Assembly (NCBI GenBank): GCA_002422795.1
Contig: DITJ01000033.1
Span: 30,622 to 45,216 of the forward strand
Direction: 5' to 3'
DNA: 14,595 nt
Source of the DNA: Alphaproteobacteria bacterium UBA6187
Lineage (GTDB): Bacteria; Pseudomonadota; Alphaproteobacteria; Rickettsiales; UBA6187
Shown here: in pieces, positions 5,638 through 12,309 of the stretch
Numbering within the stretch: the first letter of the stretch is position 1
How the letters are laid out: each line of letters starts with the position of its first letter
Program-made: the position numbers and the translations under genes
The notes under the pieces: generated by a model
What the model was told of the DNA's origin: nothing
The model's database searches: none
Seen by the model: only the letters and a program-made list of their open reading frames with translations

Positions 5638-6894
5638 ATGAAACCAGGATGGTACACACACGGCAGGCCACATGTATGGTATCCGTATACGCAGGAAAAA
5701 ATTGCGCCAGAGCCATTGCCTATCATTTCTACGTCTGGCTGCAATGTGAAACTGGAAGATGGGCGCGAGCTGATAGACGGCACTTCTTCCTGGTGGAGCG
5801 CTTGCCATGGCTATAACCATCCGCATATTAAACAGGCAATCCTATCTCAGCTTGAAACAATGCCGCATTTCATGTTTGGAGGAATCGCACATGAGCCAGC
5901 TTACACGCTTGCTGCCCGGCTTAGTAAATTAAGCGGCCTTGAGAAAGTATTTTTTACTGATTCGGGTTCAACTGCAGTTGAAACTGCAATGAAAATGGCA
6001 GTGCAATACTGGAAAAATAAGGGTGATAAAAAACGCAATAAATTCTTTTCATTCCTAAACGGCTATCATGGGGATACCATGGGCTGTATGTCTTTATGCG
6101 ATCCCGACCACGGTATGCATAAAATTATGAATGATTATATGCCTAAGCAATATTGCATACGTTTACCGCTGGATGAATATGATTTCTCTGAATTTGATAT
6201 GCTGCTCGAAGGCATAGGCAATACTGTTGCCGGGGTGGTAATAGAGCCTTTGGTACAAGGTGCAGGCGGCATGAAATTTCATTCGCCCGATGTTCTGGCA
6301 GAAATTCACCGCATTACCAAAAAACATGGGATATTATTTATTGCCGATGAAATAATGACTGGATTCTACCGCACAGGTTCTGTTTTTGCATGTAATGAAG
6401 CAGGTATTGTTCCTGATATTATGTGTGTGGGTAAAGCACTTACCGGCGGCACAATGACGCTAGCTGCAACTCTTGCGAAACAGGATATTTATGATGCTTT
6501 TTTAGGGGATAGCACAGACCAGGCGCTGATGAGCGGCCCCACCTTTATGGCTAACCCGCTTGCATGCAGCGCTGCGAATGCCTCACTGGACTTATTTGAG
6601 CAGGGGCCAAGGCAGCAGCAGGTTGAAGAAATCGAGCGGCAATTATATGATGATTTAATGCCCTGCAAAGATTTCAATAAAGTTATAGATGTAAGGGTAA
6701 AAGGTGCAATCGGGGTAATAGAGCTAGAAACCACTTACGATGAAATCCTTGCTATGCGCCAAAAGTTTATTGAGCTTGGCGTATTCTTGCGCCCATTTGC
6801 AAATATTGTGTATATAATGCCACCATTTACTATAAGCAAAGAGGAGTTGTCGGTGCTTACAAAGGCGGTTATAGATGTTTTAAAGGCGCGGTAG
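5638..6894 (+). CDS. bioA: Adenosylmethionine-8-amino-7-oxononanoate aminotransferase (DAPA synthase)
   Basis: PLP-dependent class III aminotransferase of biotin synthesis: moves the amino group of S-adenosylmethionine to KAPA, giving 7,8-diaminopelargonate. The 418 residues are full length. Residues that define BioA are present: HVWYPYTQ with Tyr17, DGTSSWWSACHGYNHP with Trp52, phosphate loop DSGSTAVE (108-115), GYHGDTMG (Tyr143, Asp146), ADEIMTGFYRTG (Asp237, Arg245), Schiff-base Lys266 in GKALTGGTMTLAAT, and Arg385 in FLRPF. The set matches E. coli Tyr17, Trp52, Tyr144, Asp147, Arg253, Lys274, Arg391, which argues against another class III enzyme. No other bio gene is in the window. The start has no Shine-Dalgarno; a heptamer array touches it. 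Confidence 0.97.
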   Translation: MKPGWYTHGRPHVWYPYTQEKIAPEPLPIISTSGCNVKLEDGRELIDGTSSWWSACHGYNHPHIKQAILSQLETMPHFMFGGIAHEPAYTLAARLSKLSGLEKVFFTDSGSTAVETAMKMAVQYWKNKGDKKRNKFFSFLNGYHGDTMGCMSLCDPDHGMHKIMNDYMPKQYCIRLPLDEYDFSEFDMLLEGIGNTVAGVVIEPLVQGAGGMKFHSPDVLAEIHRITKKHGILFIADEIMTGFYRTGSVFACNEAGIVPDIMCVGKALTGGTMTLAATLAKQDIYDAFLGDSTDQALMSGPTFMANPLACSAANASLDLFEQGPRQQQVEEIERQLYDDLMPCKDFNKVIDVRVKGAIGVIELETTYDEILAMRQKFIELGVFLRPFANIVYIMPPFTISKEELSVLTKAVIDVLKAR

Positions 6895-7014
6895 AGAATT
6901 GTTTTTTGTGATATCCTGAAATAAATTCAGAATAATGTGCTTTGTTTGGAATTGCTCCAAACCGCTTAAGTGATGAGTTACTATAACTTTACTTCCCCTA
7001 TTTTTCGGAGTATC
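6895..7014. other. Region after bioA with two small hairpins
   Basis: CTGAA-ATAAA-TTCAG (6916-6930) and GTTTGGA-ATTGC-TCCAAAC (6944-6962) are perfect stems of 5 and 7 bases. Neither is followed by a T-run, so they are weak candidates for 3'-end structures of the bioA transcript. No gene is seen here; with the element at 7015-7216 this forms a gene-free stretch of over 300 bases. Confidence 0.4.
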
Positions 7015-7216
7015 ATTAAAAATGACGGGGACTCAAAAACCCCAACAAGATACAATTATTAGGACTTCGTATTCACGAAATAGTTCCTCCTCGATTCACG
7101 TCGGGAGGGCGAGTGGAATAATACCGCTTGCGGGAATACCTCGCGTGCTGCTTGTTGGCTTTTTGAACCTCCCGATACCAATCTGGTATTAGCTGTAAAC
7201 CCCGTCATATTTTAAT
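7015..7216. repeat. 202-bp structured palindromic element ending in ATGACGGGG / CCCCGTCAT
   Basis: The ends form a 16-pair stem with one bulge: ATTAAAA-ATGACGGGG (7015-7030) against CCCCGTCAT-A-TTTTAAT (7200-7216). A second inverted pair lies inside (7034-7049 against 7151-7165, CAAAAA...CCAACAAG). Internal hairpins: TTCGT/ACGAA (7066-7079), CCTCC/GGAGG (7086-7108), CCGC/GCGG (7124-7133), ATACCA/TGGTAT (7175-7189). No reading frame is convincing. It looks like a folded RNA or a cruciform-forming mobile repeat. Confidence 0.6.
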
Positions 7217-7228
7217 AAATGAACGGGG
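7200..7228 (+). promoter_or_regulatory. Possible ribosome-binding-site sequestering hairpin
   Basis: CCCCGT (7200-7205), the right end of the palindromic element, is complementary to ACGGGG (7223-7228), which contains the Shine-Dalgarno of the following lipoprotein gene. The same CCCCGT can instead pair with the left end of the element (7025-7030). The two pairings exclude each other. Sequence complementarity is certain; a regulatory role is inference. Confidence 0.35.
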
Positions 7229-7233
7229 ATTAT

Positions 7234-7680
7234 ATGATAGTTACATTCAAAAAACCTTTAATATTCTTGCTTGCCGCAAACCTTTGCGCCTGTAGTTTCA
7301 TTGGCAAAACCGAAATAAACATCCTAAAACAAGCAGCGAGCCAAGCTGCACAAAATGCACCCAAACACTTAAAGCTTGATTATATTAAATGTTATGCGCT
7401 GGATAACTTTAATAAAGAAAAATGTCGCCGGATATTAAGTAAATATTCAGAAAACCGTAAACATGCCGAAAGCTGGGCATATATAGAACCTTTTGAAGAT
7501 ACAATGGAGCTTGAAGGATTTTCAGCTTTTTTAAAAGATAAAGGCAAGATATGCAATTCTGTAATAGAAAAACCTAAGCTTTCCCATAAAACAAAAACCT
7601 ATTTGGTTAGTTGCAAGGGCAAGAACACATATAAAATGGAATTCTCCCGGGAAAACTTAACCTGGAGATTGGTAGAATAA
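7234..7680 (+). CDS. Small putative lipoprotein, function unknown
   Basis: Not recognised. From ATG 7234 the product has 148 residues: a basic, hydrophobic signal (MIVTFKKPLIFLLAANLCAC) with a lipobox LCAC giving lipidated Cys20, so it should be membrane anchored. The frame also opens at ATG 7219, but GGGGA at 7225-7229 sits five bases before ATG 7234, and the later start gives the better signal peptide. The mature part has four more cysteines (about 53, 64, 107, 127), which could form two disulfides, and a charged C-terminal half ending in FSRENLTWRLVE. No known domain is apparent. Its stop TAA is immediately adjacent to the recO stop on the other strand. Confidence 0.7.
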   Translation: MIVTFKKPLIFLLAANLCACSFIGKTEINILKQAASQAAQNAPKHLKLDYIKCYALDNFNKEKCRRILSKYSENRKHAESWAYIEPFEDTMELEGFSAFLKDKGKICNSVIEKPKLSHKTKTYLVSCKGKNTYKMEFSRENLTWRLVE

Positions 7681-8412
7681 TTAATACTTAAGCATAGCCA
7701 CAAACCTTGCCCTTGCCTGCGGCTGGTGAATATTGTGCGGGGCGAAGAAATATTTATCAAAGAAATAACTGCATAAATTCAGTCCTTCATTTATCTCTGC
7801 GCAGGATATCTCCTTTTCTTCCTGTAAATCGGCGAGCAGGAATTCCGGCAGCTTTAGAAGCTTATCTGCGTAAGGCCTGCCAGCTATCCGGCAAACTGCA
7901 CGGCCAGATTTGGGGGATACATATATTAAATCCTCCGTGGTTTCAGTTGCAGCGCAAGTGGTAAGATCAAGCCCGAAACCAAGCTGCGCAAGCAATTCCA
8001 GCTCCAGCAATACATAAGTTTTATGCCAGTTGTTATCACCTGCACCAAGTTCCTTAAGAAGGGTTTTAAAATCGTGGTAAATAGTGGGTACTGGATCGCG
8101 CTCCTGCAAGGTGGTCTCCAGCATTGCGCATAATGAACTAAGGGCGGCAAGTTTAACAGGCTCATCCATAAGCATCATAGCACCGGCATGAATAAGCCCT
8201 GCGGATAAATTTCCCAAATGCTCTGAAAGCCTTGCCCGCCAAATGGCTTCAATTATATTGCCGCTTTGATATATACCGCGTTGCCGCTTACCTGTAATCC
8301 CCCGCACCAAGCCTTTATAAATACCGTGGCTTTCTGTGAGTATGCAGGCAATACCCGAATTTTCACCATATTTGCTGGTAGAGAGGATTATTGCTTCATC
8401 GGTGATTTGCAT
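7681..8412 (-). CDS. recO: DNA repair protein RecO
   Basis: RecO anneals single strands and, with RecR, loads RecA on SSB-coated DNA in the RecFOR pathway. The 243 residues have the N-terminal OB fold (about 1-80: DEAIILSTSKYGENSGIACILTE, GLVRG) and the helical C-terminal domain with LGFGLDLTTCAATE (144-157) and YVSPKSGRAV (164-173), signatures of alphaproteobacterial RecO. The four-cysteine zinc site found in some RecO is absent, normal in this class. The ATG is five bases from a GGATTAG array on its upstream side and has no Shine-Dalgarno. There is no neighbouring era or rnc gene as in many bacteria. Confidence 0.93.
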   Translation of the reverse strand: MQITDEAIILSTSKYGENSGIACILTESHGIYKGLVRGITGKRQRGIYQSGNIIEAIWRARLSEHLGNLSAGLIHAGAMMLMDEPVKLAALSSLCAMLETTLQERDPVPTIYHDFKTLLKELGAGDNNWHKTYVLLELELLAQLGFGLDLTTCAATETTEDLIYVSPKSGRAVCRIAGRPYADKLLKLPEFLLADLQEEKEISCAEINEGLNLCSYFFDKYFFAPHNIHQPQARARFVAMLKY

Positions 8413-8417
8413 AGAGC

Positions 8418-8460
8418 GGATTAGGGATTAGGGATTAGGGATTAGGGATTAGGGATTAGG
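8418..8460. repeat. Six perfect GGATTAG heptamers, recO side
   Basis: Six exact tandem copies of GGATTAG plus one further G, starting five bases from the recO start codon. On the recO strand it reads CTAATCC toward the start codon. The same unit occurs inverted at 8528-8550. Perfect copies suggest recent expansion and possible length variation by slippage. Confidence 0.97.
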
Positions 8461-8496
8461 TTATATCACATGAAAATAAATAATTTTACAATTTTC

Positions 8497-8524
8497 TTGA
8501 TTATAACACTTTAAACAATATACC
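8497..8524 (+). promoter_or_regulatory. Candidate cysQ promoter, with an overlapping recO -10 on the other strand
   Basis: TTGATT (8497-8502), a 16-base spacer and TATACC (8519-8524) could serve the plus-strand gene; the RNA would start inside the CTAATCC array. On the minus strand TATAAT is read at 8505-8500, a perfect -10 for recO without a clear -35. The 67 bases between the arrays are AT-rich, as expected for a divergent promoter region. Confidence 0.35.
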
Positions 8525-8527
8525 TTA

Positions 8528-8550
8528 CTAATCCCTAATCCCTAATCCCT
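8528..8550. repeat. Three perfect CTAATCC heptamers, cysQ side
   Basis: Three exact copies of CTAATCC plus CT, seven bases before the cysQ ATG. It is the reverse complement of the six-copy array on the recO side, so both genes see CTAATCC in the sense direction in their leader. Confidence 0.95.
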
Positions 8551-8557
8551 GAGTTTT

Positions 8558-9319
8558 ATGTCCTATTCCACTTATGCCTCCGAAGTTTTATATATTGCCA
8601 AGAAAGCGGCGCAGTTAATCATGGGCTATTATGAAGGTAAAATTGAAGTACTGCATAAAGATGATAAATCGCCAGTAACGGCAGCAGATTTTGCAGCAAA
8701 CGACTTGATAAAACAATGCCTTATGGAGCTTACCCCCCATATTCCAGTAGTATCCGAAGAAAATAGCGTTGAAGAAAATAATGCGGCAGCACAAGGCGAT
8801 ATATTCTGGATGGTAGACCCGCTGGACGGTACAAAAAGCTATATAAACAAAACCGGTGAATTTACGGTGAATATTGCACTAATACAAAATTGCTGCCCTA
8901 TGGGCGGGGTGGTTTATATTCCTGCAAAAGAAATAGGTTATTTTACAGCAGAAGACGGCAAAGCTTATAAGCAGGTGAAAAATAACCTTCCAGAGGAGAT
9001 ACATGTACGCACCAAGCCGGATGATAAAATTGTTGTAGTTGCAAGCAAATCGCACATGAATGCATCCACAGAAGAATATATTGCATCACTGGGCAAGAAC
9101 ATAACCCTTATTTCAGCCGCAAGTTCTTTGAAATTTTGCATGATAGCCGAAGGAAAAGCCGATATTTATCCGCGCTTTGGCAATACAATGGAGTGGGATA
9201 CAGCGGCAGGACATGCGGTATTACTGGCTGCTGGCGGTCATGTTATATGCCCGGATGGCTCCCCTTTCCTTTACCGCAAGCGCGACTTCCTTAATTCATT
9301 CTTTATTGCAAAGGCGTAA
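8558..9319 (+). CDS. cysQ: 3'(2'),5'-bisphosphate nucleotidase, CysQ type (inositol monophosphatase superfamily)
   Basis: Mg2+-dependent, Li+-sensitive phosphatase that removes the 3' phosphate of PAP (3'-phosphoadenosine 5'-phosphate), a by-product of sulfate assimilation and acyl-carrier-protein modification. The 253 residues contain the superfamily metal sites: SPVTAADFAAND, VVSEENS with Glu67, WMVDPLDGTKSYI with Asp87 and Asp90, and MEWDTAAGHA with Asp214. GEFTVNIALI, AASSLKFC and PRFGNTMEWD favour CysQ over inositol monophosphatase or HisN, though substrate cannot be fixed by sequence alone. Start ATG 8558 follows the CTAATCC array with only TGAG as a poor ribosome binding site. It converges on uvrC. 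Confidence 0.9.
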   Translation: MSYSTYASEVLYIAKKAAQLIMGYYEGKIEVLHKDDKSPVTAADFAANDLIKQCLMELTPHIPVVSEENSVEENNAAAQGDIFWMVDPLDGTKSYINKTGEFTVNIALIQNCCPMGGVVYIPAKEIGYFTAEDGKAYKQVKNNLPEEIHVRTKPDDKIVVVASKSHMNASTEEYIASLGKNITLISAASSLKFCMIAEGKADIYPRFGNTMEWDTAAGHAVLLAAGGHVICPDGSPFLYRKRDFLNSFFIAKA

Positions 9320-9341
9320 GGAATTTTCACTAGTCACCTCT

Positions 9342-9375
9342 AAAAAAACTCAAACTAGATAAAGGAGAGGTTTGA
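9342..9375 (-). terminator. Possible intrinsic terminator of uvrC
   Basis: Read on the minus strand: TCAAAC, a 14-base loop, GTTTGA, then G and seven Ts (the A-run 9342-9348). The stem is only six pairs with two GC, so it is weak, but it lies 48 bases past the uvrC stop in the right orientation with a clean T-run. Confidence 0.35.
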
Positions 9376-9422
9376 TGGCGTAAATAAAAATAAAATTTAC
9401 TATACTCATGACAAACAAACCA

Positions 9423-11285
9423 TCAGCCCCGCAGAAATCCATAGATAACTTCTGCCGTCTTGCGGTTTATCCCTTCCACCTTCATTAATTCATCAATGCT
9501 GGCATTTTTTATATCATCCACCGATCCAAAATGGTTAAGCAGCAGCTTCTTGCGTTTACCGCCAATATTGGGAATTTCATCAAGCAGGGATTTTGTAACC
9601 GACTTAGCGCGCTTATTCCTGTGCGAGCCTATCGCAAAACGGTGCGCTTCATCGCGCAGGATTTGTAAATAATATAATACTGGCGATTCATGCGGCAATT
9701 GGAAAGGCTCGCGCCCCGGCATAAAGAATTGCTCGCGGCCTGCGTTTCTATCCGGGCCTTTGGCTATGCAGGCAAATTTTATATCATTTTCCAGCCCAAG
9801 CTGGGTAAGCACCCTAAGCGCGGTGGACATATGCCCCGCGCCACCATCAATTAACAGCAAATCCGGCCAGATATTGTCCTGCCTGGTTGGATGTTCCTGC
9901 TTAAGCCGTGAAAAACGTCGCAGCAGCACCTGTTCCAGCATGGCGTAATCATCGCCTTTTTCAAATGCATCGCCTTTTATATTAAAACGCCGATAGGCTT
10001 TTTTGTTAAAGCCTTCCTCGCCTGCAACAATCATTGCGCCAATTTCATATTTGCCCATTATGTGGCTGTTATCATAGACCTCAATGCGTTTGGGCTTGGC
10101 AGGTAAATCGAATAATTTAGCAACTTCTGTAAGCAGCATTTCCTGCTTGGCTTTGCCCAGGATTTTCTGGCGGATACTGCCCTCGGCATTTTTTACCGCT
10201 TCTTGTATTAATTTTAACCTGCCCCCGGCTTTGGGAACTGTAATTTTTACCTTATGCCCTGAAAGTGAAAATAGTGCCTCTTCAATAGTATTTTTTCCAT
10301 CAATTGCCTGGCTGATAATTATTTCGGCAGGCGGTGGGTTATTAGTATAAAACTGTACCAGGAATGATGATAAAACTTCTGCGGCGCTGGCGCCTTCCGT
10401 ATGTTTCGGATAAAAAGGGCTATTGCCAAGGTTATTGCCGCTGCGGAAGAAAAACACCTGTATACAGCATTGCCCGGATTCCTGGTATATTCCGATTACA
10501 TCCGCATCCTTTACCGAATCCATATGGATATTCTGCTTGGCCTGAATCTGGTTTAAGGCCTTTATCCTGTCGCGGTAGGAGGCGGCTTTCTCATAATTCA
10601 TTGCCGCGCTTTCTTTTTCCATGAGTCCGACTAACTGCTCCTGAACCTCACGCGAACGGCCTTCTAAAAAATCAGTGGCTTGCTTGGTCAATGCTGCATA
10701 ATCTTCCTTACTGATTTTATTAACACATGGGGCAGAACAGCGTTTTATCTGGTATTCCATGCATGGGCGTTTGCGCGCGTCAAAAAAACTATCTGAGCAT
10801 GGCCTTATTAAAAATGCCTTTTGTAAATCTGCTATTGCTTTATTCACCGCTCCAGCAGAAGGGAATGGCCCATAATATTTGCCCTTTTCAGTTTTCTGGC
10901 CGCGGTGTTTTACTATGCGCGGAAAGCCTGTTTCATCTTTTGTAAGGAGTATATATGGATAGGATTTATCATCCTTTAATAGAATATTATATTTAGGTTC
11001 GTATTTTTTGATAAGGTTGGCTTCCAGCAGCAGGGCCTCGGCTTCGCTTGCTGTGGTGATAACCTCAAGGCTGGCAATATTCGCCACCATATTCTGTATG
11101 CGGTATTCCAGCCTTGCGGCCTGCGTATAATTTGTAAGCCTTTTTACCAGGTTTTTAGCTTTACCCACATAAAGAACCTCACCGCCTGCATCAATCATCC
11201 GGTAAACGCCAGGTAACTCAGGCATGCTGCTAAGTCTTTCCTGCACGGCTGAGATGCCGTTTTTAAGTGATTTTATGTTGGTCAT
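9423..11285 (-). CDS. uvrC: Excinuclease ABC subunit C
   Basis: Nuclease of nucleotide excision repair that cuts on both sides of a lesion after UvrAB verification. The 620 residues are full length. Domains in order: GIY-YIG nuclease for the 3' cut (PGVY about 25-28, LYVGKAKNLVKRL about 38-50); four cysteines with spacing 12-8-4 (C163, C175, C183, C187), as for the iron-sulfur cluster ligands of E. coli UvrC; UVR motif for UvrB contact (about 220-246, MNYEKAASYRDRI); RNase H-like nuclease for the 5' cut (VYDNSHIMG about 402-410, LLLIDGGAGHM about 476-486, RDEAHRFA about 543-550); tandem helix-hairpin-helix (about 570-618, IPNIGGKR, VEGINRKTAE). The start abuts a heptamer array without Shine-Dalgarno. 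Confidence 0.98.
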   Translation of the reverse strand: MTNIKSLKNGISAVQERLSSMPELPGVYRMIDAGGEVLYVGKAKNLVKRLTNYTQAARLEYRIQNMVANIASLEVITTASEAEALLLEANLIKKYEPKYNILLKDDKSYPYILLTKDETGFPRIVKHRGQKTEKGKYYGPFPSAGAVNKAIADLQKAFLIRPCSDSFFDARKRPCMEYQIKRCSAPCVNKISKEDYAALTKQATDFLEGRSREVQEQLVGLMEKESAAMNYEKAASYRDRIKALNQIQAKQNIHMDSVKDADVIGIYQESGQCCIQVFFFRSGNNLGNSPFYPKHTEGASAAEVLSSFLVQFYTNNPPPAEIIISQAIDGKNTIEEALFSLSGHKVKITVPKAGGRLKLIQEAVKNAEGSIRQKILGKAKQEMLLTEVAKLFDLPAKPKRIEVYDNSHIMGKYEIGAMIVAGEEGFNKKAYRRFNIKGDAFEKGDDYAMLEQVLLRRFSRLKQEHPTRQDNIWPDLLLIDGGAGHMSTALRVLTQLGLENDIKFACIAKGPDRNAGREQFFMPGREPFQLPHESPVLYYLQILRDEAHRFAIGSHRNKRAKSVTKSLLDEIPNIGGKRKKLLLNHFGSVDDIKNASIDELMKVEGINRKTAEVIYGFLRG

Positions 11286-11320
11286 TAGTTACTGGTTGCT
11301 AGTTACTGGTTTCTGGTATT
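11286..11320. repeat. Left heptamer array, uvrC side
   Basis: Five 7-base units TAGTTAC, TGGTTGC, TAGTTAC, TGGTTTC, TGGTATT begin at the base next to the uvrC start codon. Read in the uvrC direction they are G-N-AACYA units (GCAACCA, GTAACTA). GCAACCA also occurs in the array before nadK, in the opposite orientation. Confidence 0.7.
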
Positions 11321-11377
11321 ATTATAGAAGAATACTAAGTAACGTCTACTTTTGTATTTAGCTACTTGCGGTGCAAT

Positions 11378-11489
11378 GTCATCGCGATAAGTCGAACGAA
11401 GTGAGCACGAAGTGGCGATCCAGTGTAAATAGGCACAAAAGAATGGATCGCCACTTCGTACTCCTAAGTGGTCGACTCATCGCGATGAC
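11378..11489. repeat. 112-bp strong palindrome (REP/RPE-like) between uvrC and nadK
   Basis: Perfect outer arms GTCATCGCGAT (11378-11388) and ATCGCGATGAC (11479-11489), then GTCGA/TCGAC (11391-11395, 11472-11476), then a perfect 16-base stem ACGAAGTGGCGATCCA / TGGATCGCCACTTCGT (11407-11422, 11444-11459) with a 21-base loop. ACGAAGTG appears twice in the left arm. Weaker symmetry extends outward (TTTAGC 11357-11362 and GCTAAA 11504-11509). The GTCATnGCGA...GCGATCCA style resembles palindromic repeats I know from other bacterial genomes, including Rickettsiales; family identity is not proven. Confidence 0.85.
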
Positions 11490-11513
11490 GTCACGGTAAA
11501 ACTGCTAAAGTCA

Positions 11514-11534
11514 ATAACCAGCAACCAGCAACTA
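11514..11534. repeat. Right heptamer array (GCAACCA), nadK side
   Basis: Three units, ATAACCA, GCAACCA, GCAACTA, end four bases before the nadK ATG. It is inverted relative to 11286-11320. On both sides the unit nearest the gene is G-T/C-AACTA. Confidence 0.65.
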
Positions 11535-11538
11535 AATT

Positions 11539-12309
11539 ATGGAATATAAAGCTATCGCCTGTATTGCCGATGATTCGGAAAAAGCCACCGGCTTATATAA
11601 CCTGCTTGCCCAAAAATATAAATTTGTTTCAGACCCCAAAGATGCAGATATTATCGTAGTCCTTGGTGGTGATGGCTTCATGCTACACTGCCTGCATGAA
11701 TATATGAACCTGGATATACCGTTTTACGGTATAAATTGTGGTACTGTCGGCTTTTTAATGAATGAATATCACCAAAATGATTTAAAAGCACGCCTGGTTA
11801 GGGTAAAAACCGAAGTAATAAAACCCCTGCACATGATTGCCAGAACCAAAGATGGTATGGAAGAACACGCCCTTGCGGTAAATGAAGTATCTTTACTCAG
11901 AAGCAGTAGCCAGGCAGCTAATTTACGCATCAGTATCGATGATTTGGTAAGGATAGAAGAGCTTACCTGTGATGGGGTGTTAGTTGCAACCCCAGCAGGC
12001 AGCACCGCTTATAATCTTTCGGTGCATGGCCCTATAGTTCCCCTTGGCGCAGGCATACTCGCCCTTACCCCGATAAGCCCATTTCGTCCGCGCAGATGGA
12101 AAGGTGCGCTTTTATCACATAAGGCGGTTGTAAAAATTGAAGTTCTTAACCCAGAAAAACGACCTGTAAATGCAGTTGCGGATTTTACCGAAGCTAAGAA
12201 TGTTATTTCCGTAGAAATACGCGAAGAAAGCGAACGCGGTATAAAATTATTGTTCGACCAGGGTCACTCATTGGAAGAAAGAATAATTTCTGAGCAGTTT
12301 ATGCCTTGA
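11539..12309 (+). CDS. nadK: NAD kinase
   Basis: Phosphorylates NAD+ to NADP+ with ATP or polyphosphate; cytosolic, the only known route to NADP(H). The 256 residues are a normal bacterial length. Motifs: VVLGGDGFML with the GGDG at 43-46 (Asp45 catalytic), GINCGTVGFLMN (65-75), NEVSLLR with Asn115-Glu116, CDGVLVATPAGSTAYNLSVHGP (144-164), and LTPISPFRPRRW, all diagnostic of the family. The start MEYKAIACIAD fits; ATG 11539 has no Shine-Dalgarno and follows the heptamer array by four bases. It is divergent from uvrC and convergent with cca. Confidence 0.97.
   Translation: MEYKAIACIADDSEKATGLYNLLAQKYKFVSDPKDADIIVVLGGDGFMLHCLHEYMNLDIPFYGINCGTVGFLMNEYHQNDLKARLVRVKTEVIKPLHMIARTKDGMEEHALAVNEVSLLRSSSQAANLRISIDDLVRIEELTCDGVLVATPAGSTAYNLSVHGPIVPLGAGILALTPISPFRPRRWKGALLSHKAVVKIEVLNPEKRPVNAVADFTEAKNVISVEIREESERGIKLLFDQGHSLEERIISEQFMP

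Noticed and set aside
8418..8550. Telomere-like repeat (TTAGGG-related) or eukaryotic contamination
   Set aside because: The period is seven, not six, the arrays are inverted on both sides of a bacterial divergent promoter region, and flanking genes are clearly bacterial.
10364..10624. Long reading frames opposite uvrC, cca and metF as possible overlapping genes
   Set aside because: They lie antisense to genes with complete family motifs and show no protein features of their own.
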